Assembly (NCBI RefSeq): GCF_030813415.1
Contig: NZ_JAUSUF010000001.1
Coordinates: 496,001-560,000, forward strand
Source: Eubacterium multiforme
GTDB taxonomy: Bacteria > Bacillota > Clostridia > Clostridiales > Clostridiaceae
Reading direction: 5' to 3'
Length of the DNA: 64,000 bases
How positions within the stretch are numbered: the first letter of the stretch is position 1; each line of letters opens with the position of its first letter. The notes beneath the pieces were generated by a model. It saw only the letters and a list, made by a program, of their open reading frames with translations. It had not been told where the DNA came from and made no database searches. Position numbers and translations under genes: made by a program. This document shows, one piece after another, positions 27,436 to 36,568 of this stretch.

Positions 27436-28416
27436 TTAGCCTCCTATTTCATTCATAAACTTTTCTTCTTTATTTTTATCTTCTACCTTAAAGAGATATT
27501 TTTCTGGCTTATTATATATCTCTTCTTTAAGTATTTCCCTAAGATTGTCATCACTAATACCTTTATCTAATAGCCCTTTTAAATTTACTTTTCCTCTCCA
27601 ATTTAAACATTGCTTAAGGAGCCCATCATTTGTAATTCTAATTCTATTACATTCTTTACAAAAGCAATTACTCATGGCACTAATAAATCCAATCTTACCT
27701 ATTCCATCTTCTAGCTTTATATATTCTGCTGGTCCATCATGGGAATTTCTTTTTATATAAGAAAATTTAATTTTTTTATTTTTTAAAAACTCCATTAACT
27801 TTTCATTTGAAATTCCACTATAATTTTTTCCTTCTCCAATAGGCATTAATTCTATAAATCTAACATCTAAAGGTTTCTTTGTTGTTAATTTCATTAAATC
27901 AATTATTTCATCATCATTAATTCCTTTAACTATAACTACATTTAATTTAACCTTTATTCCCTTATCTAAGCATTTATTAATTGCAGATGTAACCTTTGAA
28001 AGATCTCCACCTCTAGTTATTTTACGGTATCTGTCACTTTTAAGTGTATCTAAACTTATATTAACCTTTTTAAGTCCAGCTTCTACTAATTCATTAACTT
28101 TATCATCTAATAATATTCCATTTGTTGTTATAGCAATCTCTTCTATTCCATCTATAGAATTTATATCTTTTATTAAGTTAACTATTTTATCTCTAACTAA
28201 AGGCTCTCCTCCAGTAAGTCTTATTTTTCTAATTCCAAGCTTTGCAGCTTCCTTTGAAATTCTATAAATATACTCATTTGAAAGTTTATTATCTTCTGAA
28301 CAAAAAATATTTCCTTTCTCTGGCATACAATATATACATCTTAAGTTACATTTATCAGTAATAGAAATTCTAAGGTAATCTATATTTCTTCCATATTTAT
28401 CCTTTATTGTACTCAC
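27436..28416 (-). CDS. moaA: GTP 3',8-cyclase MoaA
   Basis: 326 residues, radical SAM enzyme of the first molybdenum cofactor step, converting GTP to 3',8-cH2GTP. The N-terminal cluster is C23-x3-C27-x2-C30 (DKCNLRCIYC). The GGEP motif reads IRLTGGEPLV. The C-terminal cluster is in NCFCKECNRIRIT...QC. The usual C-terminal GG tail is present as NEIGG. The start appears to be GTG at 28416 with a weak GAGG very close; no in-frame ATG is nearby. Confidence 0.94.
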   Translation of the reverse strand: MSTIKDKYGRNIDYLRISITDKCNLRCIYCMPEKGNIFCSEDNKLSNEYIYRISKEAAKLGIRKIRLTGGEPLVRDKIVNLIKDINSIDGIEEIAITTNGILLDDKVNELVEAGLKKVNISLDTLKSDRYRKITRGGDLSKVTSAINKCLDKGIKVKLNVVIVKGINDDEIIDLMKLTTKKPLDVRFIELMPIGEGKNYSGISNEKLMEFLKNKKIKFSYIKRNSHDGPAEYIKLEDGIGKIGFISAMSNCFCKECNRIRITNDGLLKQCLNWRGKVNLKGLLDKGISDDNLREILKEEIYNKPEKYLFKVEDKNKEEKFMNEIGG

Positions 28417-28434
28417 CTCAAAACTTTAATAATT

Positions 28435-28470
28435 GGCTATCTAAAATCAACACTTAACTAAAACATAGCC
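28435..28470. repeat. 34-nt repeated element, copy 2
   Basis: GGCTATCTAAAAT, 10-nt spacer, CTAAAACATAG, extended here by CC so that GGCTAT and ATAGCC pair. It lies between moaA and moaC. It matches copy 1 at 10106-10139 at 29 of 34 positions. Confidence 0.5.
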
Positions 28471-28946
28471 TAATAATTAAATTCTCCACTCTTTCCGCCA
28501 GTTTTTTTAACTAAATGTATATCTTCTATTACCATTTTTTTATCTATAGCTTTACACATATCATATATTGTAAGTGCTGCAACAGAAACACCTGTTAATG
28601 CTTCCATTTCAACTCCTGTTTTTTCAAAAATCTTAGCTTTTGATGTTATTATTATTTCTGAATTTTCCTCATCTATTTCAAAATTAATGCTACATCCATT
28701 TATCATTAATGGATGACACATTGGAATAAGATCTGATGTTTTCTTAATAGCCATAATACCAGCAACTCTAGCAACACCTAAAACATCACCTTTTCCTATT
28801 TCTCCTTTTTTTATAAGAGCAATTGTTTCTTTACTTGTTTTTACCTTTCCAGTTGCAATTGCTACTCTCTCTGTCTTATTCTTTTCAGTTACATCTACCA
28901 TAACTGCATTTCCTTCGTTGTCAAAATGATTAAATTTTTTATCCAT
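28470..28946 (-). CDS. moaC: Cyclic pyranopterin monophosphate synthase MoaC
   Basis: 158 residues. MoaC completes cyclic pyranopterin monophosphate formation after MoaA. Conserved motifs are present: [42 protein letters not shown] and VKKTGGKSG at the C-terminus. Start set at ATG 28946 behind AAGGGAG; upstream in-frame codons overlap the preceding gene and lack an RBS. It begins 5 nt after the MoeA-like gene. Confidence 0.94.
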   Translation of the reverse strand: MDKKFNHFDNEGNAVMVDVTEKNKTERVAIATGKVKTSKETIALIKKGEIGKGDVLGVARVAGIMAIKKTSDLIPMCHPLMINGCSINFEIDEENSEIIITSKAKIFEKTGVEMEALTGVSVAALTIYDMCKAIDKKMVIEDIHLVKKTGGKSGEFNY

Positions 28947-28951
28947 TTTTA

Positions 28952-29971
28952 CTATTCTCCCTTTCCAAAAGAACAATGTGGGAATGTACAAACATCACAA
29001 TTTAAACAGAATCCTCCATGTCCATATAAAGCTATATCTCTAAAGCTTAATCTTTCATCACTTAATATTCTTGGAAGAACTAAATCAAATATTGTTCTTT
29101 TGCAATACATTACACATCCTGGAAGTCCAACTATAGGAATATCTCCACTATAAGCTAATAAAAACATAGCTCCTGGAAGTACTGGTGCTCCATAAGTAAT
29201 AAGGTCTGCTCCACATTCCTTTATTGCAGTTGGAGTTACATCATCTGGATCAACAGACATTCCTCCTGTGCATAGTATCATTTCTGCTCCACTCTCTATT
29301 GCCTTCTTTATTTCACATACTATTTTTTCCTTATCATCTGGAAGTATAACTTGATTTTCTAAAGTACAGCCATAATATTCTACCTTTTTCCTTACAGCTG
29401 GTCCAAAAGCATCTTTTATTCTTCCATGATAAACTTCACTTCCAGTTGTTATCATATGAACTTTTTTAGGTTTTATATCGATAACCTTAATTATGCTCTC
29501 TTTAATTAGCTTTTCTGCTTCTATTATTTTTTCTTCATCAATTGCAAGTGGAATTATTCTTGTAGCTCCAATAACTTCTCCCTTTTTTACAGGAGTATTA
29601 TTTTGTATAGTTGAAACTATTATATCCCCAAGCATATTTATTTCCAATAATTTTTCTTTATCTATTTTTAAAAGTCCATCCTTTGCAGCTTTAAAATTAA
29701 TTTTACCTTCCTTTATCTCTCCAAATTCTAGACCTTCTCCACACACTAAATCTTTAAGTCTTACAGCAGCATCATTTTCATGAAGAATTCCTTCTTTGTT
29801 TTCCCAAACATATATATGTTCCTTACCTATTGAAAGAAGTTCCTTTATATCTTCCTCTTGTATTATATGTCCTTTTTTAAATGCTCTTCCTTTAAATTCT
29901 CCTGGAATTATTTTAGTTAAATCGTGACATAATATCATTCCTACTGCATCTTCAACTCTAACGCTCTTCAT
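28952..29971 (-). CDS. Molybdopterin-binding MoeA/MogA-like protein
   Basis: 339 residues. The N-terminal part resembles MoeA domains I/II. A MogA/MoaB-like molybdopterin-binding domain follows ([36 protein letters not shown]). Its C-terminus carries C-x2-C-x2-C-x4-C ([13 protein letters not shown]), absent from standard MoeA, which could bind metal or an iron-sulfur cluster. It probably acts in molybdenum insertion or as a cofactor carrier. A canonical MoeA is encoded in the same operon, so the two are not obviously redundant. Confidence 0.82.
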   Translation of the reverse strand: MKSVRVEDAVGMILCHDLTKIIPGEFKGRAFKKGHIIQEEDIKELLSIGKEHIYVWENKEGILHENDAAVRLKDLVCGEGLEFGEIKEGKINFKAAKDGLLKIDKEKLLEINMLGDIIVSTIQNNTPVKKGEVIGATRIIPLAIDEEKIIEAEKLIKESIIKVIDIKPKKVHMITTGSEVYHGRIKDAFGPAVRKKVEYYGCTLENQVILPDDKEKIVCEIKKAIESGAEMILCTGGMSVDPDDVTPTAIKECGADLITYGAPVLPGAMFLLAYSGDIPIVGLPGCVMYCKRTIFDLVLPRILSDERLSFRDIALYGHGGFCLNCDVCTFPHCSFGKGE

Positions 29972-29983
29972 AACTTTCTCTCC

Positions 29984-30640
29984 TTATACTACTTTTTTTA
30001 ATATTTTGTTATATGATATGGTTAATATAATTGAAATAATCACAATTAAAATAAGTATAGTCTTTGCAGTTGTATCATCATTATTTTCTATTGCATAATA
30101 CATTGCCATTGGAACTGTTTGCGTTTTTCCTGGAATATTACCTGCAACTAATATAGTAGCTCCAAATTCTCCAAAAACTCTAGCAATGCTAAGTATTAAC
30201 CCTGTTAAAATGCCTTTTTTGCATAAGGGTAAACTTATCTTTCTAAAAACTTGATTATCCCTTGCACCCATTTCTCTTGCTGCATTTTTTATATCTTCAT
30301 TTACTCCTAAAAGTGCCGCCTTAATACTTTGATACATAACAGGAAGAGATACTATAACTCCTGCAATTACAGCTGCAAACCATGTAAATATAATAGTTAA
30401 ATTAAAATTATTAGAGAGAAATTCTCCTATAACCCCTCTATTTCCTAAATTAATTAATATTAAATATCCCACTGCAGATGGTGGCAAAAACATAGGAAAA
30501 ATCATTATTGTCTCTATTATACTTTTTCCTTTTATATTCTTTTCAATTAAGAAAAAACTTCCTATTAAAGCTAATATTAAACTTACTATAACTGAAACAG
30601 TTACTACCTTAAAAGATATAAAAAATGCATTAAAAATCAT
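29984..30640 (-). CDS. modB: Molybdate ABC transporter permease ModB
   Basis: 218 residues, five to six TM segments. The binding-protein-dependent transport motif EMGARDNQVFRKISLPLCKKGILTG (EAA loop) couples to an ATPase. It follows modA by 4 nt. No modC ATPase gene is present in the window, so the ATP-binding partner must be encoded elsewhere. Confidence 0.92.
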   Translation of the reverse strand: MIFNAFFISFKVVTVSVIVSLILALIGSFFLIEKNIKGKSIIETIMIFPMFLPPSAVGYLILINLGNRGVIGEFLSNNFNLTIIFTWFAAVIAGVIVSLPVMYQSIKAALLGVNEDIKNAAREMGARDNQVFRKISLPLCKKGILTGLILSIARVFGEFGATILVAGNIPGKTQTVPMAMYYAIENNDDTTAKTILILIVIISIILTISYNKILKKVV

Positions 30641-30644
30641 ATTG

Positions 30645-31424
30645 CTATTCTACTCCAAATCCATATTCCTTAAATATCTTCTTACTCTTATCACCCTTTA
30701 AAAAGTCAACAAACTTTTCACTTTCTTCTTTGTTTTTAGTGTTCTTTAGTAAACATAAAACATATTCTATCTTTTTATGATATTTATTTGGTACTTCATA
30801 TACTATTTTACTATCCTTTGCCTTCATAGCATCTGTTTTATAAACAAATCCATAAGCTGCATCTCCACTATCAACATAATTTACTACATTGTTAACACTC
30901 TTTGCATAAACAAACTTACCCTTTAAAGCATCCCAAAGCTTTAATTTATCTAAAGTTTGTTTTGCATATTGTCCAGCTGGTACAGTTGAAATTTCTCCAA
31001 TAGCAATCTTTTTTGATACATTTTTTAAATCATCTAATGAATTTATCTTTTTGTTTTCATCTTTTCCACCAATTAAAACAAGAGAATTTGTTAAAAAATT
31101 ATATGTATTATCTTTATTTACTAAACCTTCTTTTACTAATTCATTTGCATATTTTGTATTTGCTGAAAAGAATATGTCAACATTTGCACCTTGAGAAATC
31201 TGTTTCTTTAAAGTACCAGATCCTCCAGTATTATAATTAACATCAATTCCTGTTTCCTTTTTAAATTCTTCCTTTATTTTATCCATAGGTTTCTGAAGAC
31301 TAGCTGCTATACTAACAGTTATTTGTTTACTTTCCTTTTTTTCTTCTTTACCACATCCTGATAACATTCCTAATGAAACAACCATAGTTCCAAGTAAAGC
31401 TAAAGATATTATTTTCTTGCGCAT
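30645..31424 (-). CDS. modA: Molybdate-binding lipoprotein ModA
   Basis: 259 residues. Lipoprotein signal with lipobox LSGC at about residues 22-25. The mature part shows the ModA pattern: VSIAASLQKPMDKIKEEF, NTGGSGTLKKQISQGANVDIFFSAN and AIGEISTVPAGQYAKQTL. It captures molybdate (or tungstate) outside the membrane for ModB. The start lies inside the end of mogA (16-nt overlap). Confidence 0.93.
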   Translation of the reverse strand: MRKKIISLALLGTMVVSLGMLSGCGKEEKKESKQITVSIAASLQKPMDKIKEEFKKETGIDVNYNTGGSGTLKKQISQGANVDIFFSANTKYANELVKEGLVNKDNTYNFLTNSLVLIGGKDENKKINSLDDLKNVSKKIAIGEISTVPAGQYAKQTLDKLKLWDALKGKFVYAKSVNNVVNYVDSGDAAYGFVYKTDAMKAKDSKIVYEVPNKYHKKIEYVLCLLKNTKNKEESEKFVDFLKGDKSKKIFKEYGFGVE

Positions 31425-31900
31425 TCAAAAGCACTTCCCTTCATTATATCTAATCCATGTTTTAAATCATTTAATAAGTAATCTAATATTTCTTTGCATG
31501 CCTTTGGACTTCCTGGCATATTAACTATTAATGTTTTATTCCTAATTCCTGCTGTTCCTCTTGAAAGCATAGCTCTCTTTGTTATTGTAAAGCTATAGTT
31601 TCTTATAGCCTCTGCAATTCCAAGGGCTTCTTTATGTATTACATCCTTTGTGGCCTCTGGAGTAACATCCCTTTCACTAAATCCAGTTCCCCCTGTTGTA
31701 AGAACTAAATCTAATTTCAATTCGTCACTCATGTACTTCATTTCTTTTGATAATTCTTCTCTTTCATCTGGAAGAACTACATATCTTTTTACAAGAAAAT
31801 CTTCATTTTCTGCAATTTCTTTTATTATTTCACCACTTTTATCTTCTCGCTCTCCCCGTGAGCCTTTATCACTACTTGTTATTATTCCCAGTGTATACAC
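31409..31900 (-). CDS. mogA: Molybdopterin adenylyltransferase (MogA/MoaB family)
   Basis: 163 residues, single MPT-binding fold: GIITSSDKGSRGEREDKSG, LVLTTGGTGFSERDVTPEAT and MPGSPKACKEIL. It adenylates molybdopterin before MoeA inserts molybdenum. The start is GTG at 31900 with GGAGA upstream, overlapping the end of mobB by 29 nt. Confidence 0.9.
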   Translation of the reverse strand: MYTLGIITSSDKGSRGEREDKSGEIIKEIAENEDFLVKRYVVLPDEREELSKEMKYMSDELKLDLVLTTGGTGFSERDVTPEATKDVIHKEALGIAEAIRNYSFTITKRAMLSRGTAGIRNKTLIVNMPGSPKACKEILDYLLNDLKHGLDIMKGSAFECARK

Positions 31901-32414
31901 CTTTCACCATCTCCTCTCTTTTTTTATTATATTCTAAATGAATTAAATATTCTACCATTTTTTTGTAATCGTTTATATGTATTTCTTTTACATTTGGAAT
32001 GTTTTGTGGCACATCTGTTGCTATAAAAATTAATTTGTCCTTTGGAGTTATAATATTATTACTTATTCCTTCCCTAAAGACTTCTATCTTTCTTAAAGAA
32101 CTATTTTTATATCCTTCAACTATAATAAAATCTTTATCTTCCATCATAGCTATAAGTTTTTCCAAAGGAATTTCATCCTCTACTTCTTTTATCATAGCCA
32201 TTCTTTTTTTTGATGATATTATTATTGTATCTGCTCCAGCTATTCTGTGCCTATATGTATCTTTACCCTTTTTATCTATATCAAATCCATGAGCATCATG
32301 TTTTATTGTTCCTACTGAATATCCTTTTAATTTAAGTTCTCTTATAAGACCTTCAATTAGAGTTGTCTTTCCAACATTTGAACATTCACTTACTACATTT
32401 ATAACTTTTGACAT
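31872..32414 (-). CDS. mobB: Molybdopterin-guanine dinucleotide biosynthesis adapter MobB
   Basis: 180 residues. The P-loop is ECSNVGKTTLIEGL (GKT at residues 15-17), with the first glycine of the usual motif replaced. The DTYRHRIAGADTIIISSKKR segment is typical of MobB. MobB binds GTP and assists MobA. Start ATG 32414 with AAGGTGA upstream; a GTG three codons earlier is less likely. It begins 1 nt past the mobA stop. Confidence 0.9.
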   Translation of the reverse strand: MSKVINVVSECSNVGKTTLIEGLIRELKLKGYSVGTIKHDAHGFDIDKKGKDTYRHRIAGADTIIISSKKRMAMIKEVEDEIPLEKLIAMMEDKDFIIVEGYKNSSLRKIEVFREGISNNIITPKDKLIFIATDVPQNIPNVKEIHINDYKKMVEYLIHLEYNKKREEMVKGVYTGNNNK

Positions 32415-32415
32415 A

Positions 32416-32991
32416 CTACTCACCTTCTTTTTTAATTAATTTACTATATTCTTCTGGATTATTTATATTTAAAAAATTATTATTATCTTTTATATCTAAA
32501 TATTTAGTATTTAAATTTTTTAATAAATTCATAAGCTTATAATCTTTATCTTTAATCATATTTTCAATAAGTTTTACAGAAGATTTTTTGTATATTCCAC
32601 ATAAAGGCTCTATTTTACCATTAACAATTGGAATTAAGGCATCTTCTTTAAAATCATAATTTCCTAAATAATTTAATATATCTTTATTTAAAAATGGCAT
32701 ATCACAAGCAACTATTAATGCATATGAAAAACTACTTTTCTTTAATGCAGAATAAATTCCTCCAATTGGACCTATTTCTTTAAAAGAATCTGATACAAGT
32801 AAAGCCTCATTCTTAAAATCTTTATAAGTTTTAAAATCATTACAGGAAATTATTTTTTCTTCATAATCTGCAACTGCTAATAAAGTCCTATTAATAAAAG
32901 TATCTCCATTAAACTTTAAAAATGCCTTTGTCTTATAATTCATTCTACTATTTTTTCCACCAGATAATATTATTGCAGTCTTTTTTATCAT
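32416..32991 (-). CDS. mobA: Molybdenum cofactor guanylyltransferase MobA
   Basis: 191 residues. The nucleotidyltransferase signature is ILSGGKNSRM with KTKAFLKF; further ALIVACDMPFL (metal-binding Asp) and GKIEPLCGIYKKS. It transfers GMP to molybdenum cofactor, giving the MGD form needed by DMSO-reductase-family enzymes such as the nitrate reductase at the head of the operon. Its ATG overlaps the moeA stop (ATGA). Confidence 0.92.
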   Translation of the reverse strand: MIKKTAIILSGGKNSRMNYKTKAFLKFNGDTFINRTLLAVADYEEKIISCNDFKTYKDFKNEALLVSDSFKEIGPIGGIYSALKKSSFSYALIVACDMPFLNKDILNYLGNYDFKEDALIPIVNGKIEPLCGIYKKSSVKLIENMIKDKDYKLMNLLKNLNTKYLDIKDNNNFLNINNPEEYSKLIKKEGE

Positions 32992-34181
32992 ATAAGCACC
33001 TTCACTACATCACCTTTTTTTAAAGATTTATTAGGTTTAACTTCTAATATAGCATTACTATTAATCATAGTGTGAACTTGCCCTGGAGTTTGGTATACAT
33101 TATTTATAGTAACTTCATTATTATCATTTAGATGAACTCTCAAAAATCTTCTTTTTTTAGTTACCTTGTTAAAATCTTCCTTTAATGTAACTTCTCTTTC
33201 TTTTAGAGAAATTTTATTTGAAGATAACATTTTTGCAATTATATCTCTACAAGTAAGTTCAAAACTTGTTGCTGCTGCAACTGGTGTTCCTGATAAACCT
33301 ATATATATTTTATCTCCCTTAAAAGCACCAAACATTGGTGAACCTGGTTTCATATCTATTTTCCAAAATAATATTTCATAACCTGCCATTGAAGCACTTA
33401 ACCTAACTATATCTTTTTCACCAACAGAAACTCCACCAGTGGAAATTATAATATTGCAGTATTTTTCCATATCTTTTATTGCATTTATAATATCTTCATC
33501 TTTATCTAAAATAAGATTATATAATATAGGTTCACAGCCTAATTCCTTAAGTCTACTTTTTAAAAAGTATCCATTACTATTATAAATTTTTCCATATCCT
33601 AATGGTTTTCCTGGATTTTGTATTTCATCTCCAGTATTTAATATTCCAACAACAGGTTTTTTATAAACTTTTACCTTATCTAATCCTAATGAAGCAATAG
33701 CCATAATTTCTGATGAAGTAACAAAGGTATCCTTTTTTAAAAGCTTTGTTCCTTTTTTAAAATCCTCACCTTTATAGCAATAATTGTCATATGGAGCTAA
33801 TTCACTTTTTATTTTAACTACTCCATCAATTTCTTCTGTATCTTCTTGCCTTATAACACAGTCTGCTCCTTTTGGAATTGGAGCACCTGTCATTATTCTA
33901 ACAGCTTCTTTTTCTTTTACTGTCTTTTCTGATACTTCTCCAGCATATATTTTATCTATAACTTTAAGGTATATAGGATTATCCTTTGATGCACCCTTTG
34001 TATCATATCCCCTTATAGCATATCCATCTAAAGGAGAACGGGGAAAGGGTGGGTTATCTATTTTAGAATGTATATCTTCATATAATACTCTTCCTAAAGC
34101 ATCTTCTATATTAACCTCTTCTTCTGTAATTTTTTTTACTTTACTTAACAATAAATTTCTAGCTTCTTCTAAACTTACCAT
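32988..34181 (-). CDS. moeA: Molybdopterin molybdenumtransferase MoeA
   Basis: 397 residues with the complete MoeA order: domain I/II with PPFPRSPLDGYAI, RIMTGAPIPKGADCVI, the MogA-like domain with GILNTGDEI and IISTGGVSVGEKDIV, GLSGTPVAAATSFEL, and the C-terminal domain IV. It inserts molybdenum into adenylated molybdopterin. Start ATG 34181 with AAAGGAGAG upstream. A 148-bp gap separates it from the nitrate reductase gene, the largest gap inside this operon. Confidence 0.94.
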   Translation of the reverse strand: MVSLEEARNLLLSKVKKITEEEVNIEDALGRVLYEDIHSKIDNPPFPRSPLDGYAIRGYDTKGASKDNPIYLKVIDKIYAGEVSEKTVKEKEAVRIMTGAPIPKGADCVIRQEDTEEIDGVVKIKSELAPYDNYCYKGEDFKKGTKLLKKDTFVTSSEIMAIASLGLDKVKVYKKPVVGILNTGDEIQNPGKPLGYGKIYNSNGYFLKSRLKELGCEPILYNLILDKDEDIINAIKDMEKYCNIIISTGGVSVGEKDIVRLSASMAGYEILFWKIDMKPGSPMFGAFKGDKIYIGLSGTPVAAATSFELTCRDIIAKMLSSNKISLKEREVTLKEDFNKVTKKRRFLRVHLNDNNEVTINNVYQTPGQVHTMINSNAILEVKPNKSLKKGDVVKVLI

Positions 34182-34204
34182 AAATAACTCTCCTTTAAAG
34201 TTAA

Positions 34205-34234
34205 TAATGCCCACTCCTTTTAAAGAATGAGCAT
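34205..34234 (-). ncRNA. RNA hairpin between nitrate reductase gene and moeA
   Basis: In the minus-strand transcript AATGCTCATTCTTT pairs fully with AAGGAGTGGGCATT if G-U pairs are allowed; on the opposite strand these become mismatches, so it would act as RNA. There is no U-tract. It could be a processing or stabilising hairpin. Confidence 0.35.
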
Positions 34235-34329
34235 TATATTTAATAAATTAATTTATCTTACATATTATATTTCTAATAATCTTAATTGAATAATAAATAA
34301 AGATACTCTTAAATCTTACATAAGTTAAA

Positions 34330-36402
34330 CTATAATTTATTTATATTTATTGTTACAAATTTATAAGATGGTTCTCTTGAATAAGCATCAAAATCACCTT
34401 TAGTTAATGTATTTATTTCTATATAATGCATTGGTCCATATGCTTGATTTTTCTTAAGTCCACTATTTATTTTAGCCTTAACTTTAACCTTTTTACCATT
34501 AGATGATAAAACTTCTATAAGCTCTCCATCTTCTATATTTTTATCCTTAGCTATTTCTTCACTTATTTCTATATAAGGATCAGCTGGTGTAATTTTATTA
34601 ACTATAGGAATTTCTCTAGTTCTAGTTTGAGTATGCCACTGACCAACTGTTCCTCTACCAGTATTTAAAATATAAGGATATTCCTCTGTTTGCTTTTCTT
34701 TATTATCCTTTATGTCTTCATACATAAATTTCATTTTTCCATTTGGTCTAAAGAATTTCCCATCTTCATAAAGTCTTCTTTCATCCTCTATAAGCTTATC
34801 ACCTTTTCTAAATGGCCATTGAACTCCTCTTCCATTTCTTAACATTTCATATTCTACCCCTGTTATATCACAAGGCATACCTTCTGAAGATTTCTTAAGA
34901 AGTTCAAAAACCTCTCTTGGAGTTTTCCACATTTCTAATTCTTTTTCTTTTCCTAGGGCAATTCCTATTCCTCTTAAAATTTCAAAATCTGTTAATTCAT
35001 TTTCCTCTTTAGGAACCATTGGTACTAAGGCAGATAATCTACGCTCTGTATTTATATAAGTACCACTCTTTTTAATTCCAGGAATTGCTGGTAAGAAAAG
35101 ATCACAAATCTTAGCAGTGTCTGTATCACTATATAAATCTTGCACTACTAAAAAGTCAACATTTTTAGCTGCATCATTAAACTTCTTGTTATCAATCCAT
35201 GAATTTGCAGGATTTGTTGAAACTATCCAAAGTCCTTTAATCTTTCCATCTAAAGCTCCTTGTATTATTTCTGGATATGCAATTGTTGGTCTTTTTGGAA
35301 TATATTCATCTTTTATTCCCATAACCTTAGTTATAAATTTTCTATCTTCCTCATTTGCATAATCTCTTCCAGCGTAAATACCTGTAGTATTACTATATAA
35401 TCTTGAACCCATTGCATTACATTGACCTGTAATTGAATTAGGACCTGTTCCTTCTCTTCCAATGTTTCCTGTCATTACAGCAATATTTATTATTGCTTGA
35501 GCTGTTCTTACTGCTTCATAACCTTGATTTACTCCCATTGTCCACCAGAAAGAAACTCTTTTACCATTATGTATTGTTTCAGCAATTTCACAAATTTCTT
35601 CTTTAGTTATTCCTGTCTTTTCAAAAGCATCCTCTAATGTATACTTCTTTACAAATTCTTTAAAGCCTTCAAAATCCTCTGTATGTTTTTCAATATACTC
35701 TTCATTTATATAACCTTTTTCTATAAGTAAATTAGCTAATGTATATAAAAACATTAAATCTGCCTTTGGCTTTATTCCATACCATGAATCACAACCCTTT
35801 GCAGTTTCTGAATTTCTTGGATCAATTACTATTTTCTTAGCATCCTTATTTTTTCTTATTCTTCCCCATAAAACTGGATGGGCAATTGCTGGATTTGCTC
35901 CAATAAATATCATAGTATCTGAAAGTTCTAAATCTTTTAATGTATACCCTGGAGCATCAAAACCAAAGCTTTGCTTATATGCTACAACAGATGTTGCCAT
36001 ACAAAGTCTTGTATTTCCATCTCCCTCCATTTTCATAAATCCTCTTCCTATTAAACCAATTAAAGCCATTTCTTCCATTGGTAATTGTCCTGTACTTATG
36101 AAAGCTGAACTTCCATCGCCATACTTTTCATTAATATTTGTCATTCTTTCTGCAAATACTTTAAAAGCTTCATCCCATGATATTTCATGCATTTTGCCAT
36201 CTTCTCCTCTAAGTAGAGGTAATCTTTGCATTCCATATATAGTACATTGTTTATCTAAATTTAATCCTTTAATACACGCTGTTCCTGAATTTACTGGATA
36301 ATTTTTTGTTCCTATTATTTTAACTATCTTTCCATCTTCAATATTAAAATCAAGATTGCATCCCGTAGAACAATAATTGCAAACAGATTGTTTTACTTCC
36401 AT
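34330..36402 (-). CDS. narB: Nitrate reductase catalytic subunit, NasA/NarB type
   Basis: About 690 residues, DMSO-reductase family. The N-terminal iron-sulfur motif is C8, C11, C15, C43 (VCNYCSTGC, then TACIKG). The proposed molybdenum ligand is Cys134 in NTRLCMATSVVAYKQSFG, which matches assimilatory/periplasmic nitrate reductases (RLCMxSAVAGY) better than the formate dehydrogenase Sec/Cys motif. It lacks signal peptide and extra subunits, so a soluble enzyme taking electrons from ferredoxin or rubredoxin is likely. Start ATG 36402 at proper distance from GAGGAG; the ATG three codons earlier abuts the RBS. A formate dehydrogenase H-like role is the alternative. Confidence 0.8.
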   Translation of the reverse strand: MEVKQSVCNYCSTGCNLDFNIEDGKIVKIIGTKNYPVNSGTACIKGLNLDKQCTIYGMQRLPLLRGEDGKMHEISWDEAFKVFAERMTNINEKYGDGSSAFISTGQLPMEEMALIGLIGRGFMKMEGDGNTRLCMATSVVAYKQSFGFDAPGYTLKDLELSDTMIFIGANPAIAHPVLWGRIRKNKDAKKIVIDPRNSETAKGCDSWYGIKPKADLMFLYTLANLLIEKGYINEEYIEKHTEDFEGFKEFVKKYTLEDAFEKTGITKEEICEIAETIHNGKRVSFWWTMGVNQGYEAVRTAQAIINIAVMTGNIGREGTGPNSITGQCNAMGSRLYSNTTGIYAGRDYANEEDRKFITKVMGIKDEYIPKRPTIAYPEIIQGALDGKIKGLWIVSTNPANSWIDNKKFNDAAKNVDFLVVQDLYSDTDTAKICDLFLPAIPGIKKSGTYINTERRLSALVPMVPKEENELTDFEILRGIGIALGKEKELEMWKTPREVFELLKKSSEGMPCDITGVEYEMLRNGRGVQWPFRKGDKLIEDERRLYEDGKFFRPNGKMKFMYEDIKDNKEKQTEEYPYILNTGRGTVGQWHTQTRTREIPIVNKITPADPYIEISEEIAKDKNIEDGELIEVLSSNGKKVKVKAKINSGLKKNQAYGPMHYIEINTLTKGDFDAYSREPSYKFVTININKL

Positions 36403-36485
36403 TACAGTCATCTCCTCTTTTAAACCTTCTTATTTTATTTAAACTCACAGTTAGTTATAATTTTAACATTGTTTTTTTTCAATTA

Positions 36486-36503
36486 ATGTGATAATAATCA
36501 CAT
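36486..36503. promoter_or_regulatory. CRP/FNR-type operator, proximal
   Basis: ATGTGAT-AATA-ATCACAT, perfect 7-bp half sites of the TGTGA-N6-TCACA class. On the minus strand a TAAAAT -10-like hexamer lies where an activator centred at about -42 would place it. Confidence 0.65.
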
Positions 36504-36537
36504 ACAATTAAAAATTAATACTATTTTCCCCATTTTT

Positions 36538-36555
36538 ATGTGATTCTTATCACAT
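36538..36555. promoter_or_regulatory. CRP/FNR-type operator, distal
   Basis: ATGTGAT-TCTT-ATCACAT, the same half sites as the proximal box; centre-to-centre distance 52 bp, about five helical turns. Confidence 0.65.
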
Positions 36556-36568
36556 AAAATTAAACATT

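Noticed and set aside
28414..28470. Molybdenum cofactor riboswitch between moaC and moaA
   Set aside because: The gap is only about 53 nt, too short for the Moco RNA motif; the small hairpin there is the repeated 34-nt element.
31880..31900. CCCAGTGTATACAC as half of a VirR box
   Set aside because: It lies in the mogA start region, lacks a second box at the required distance, and is explained as coding sequence.
34330..36402. Selenocysteine formate dehydrogenase
   Set aside because: The ligand position is a Cys codon in an RLCMATS context, with no in-frame TGA or SECIS-like hairpin after it.
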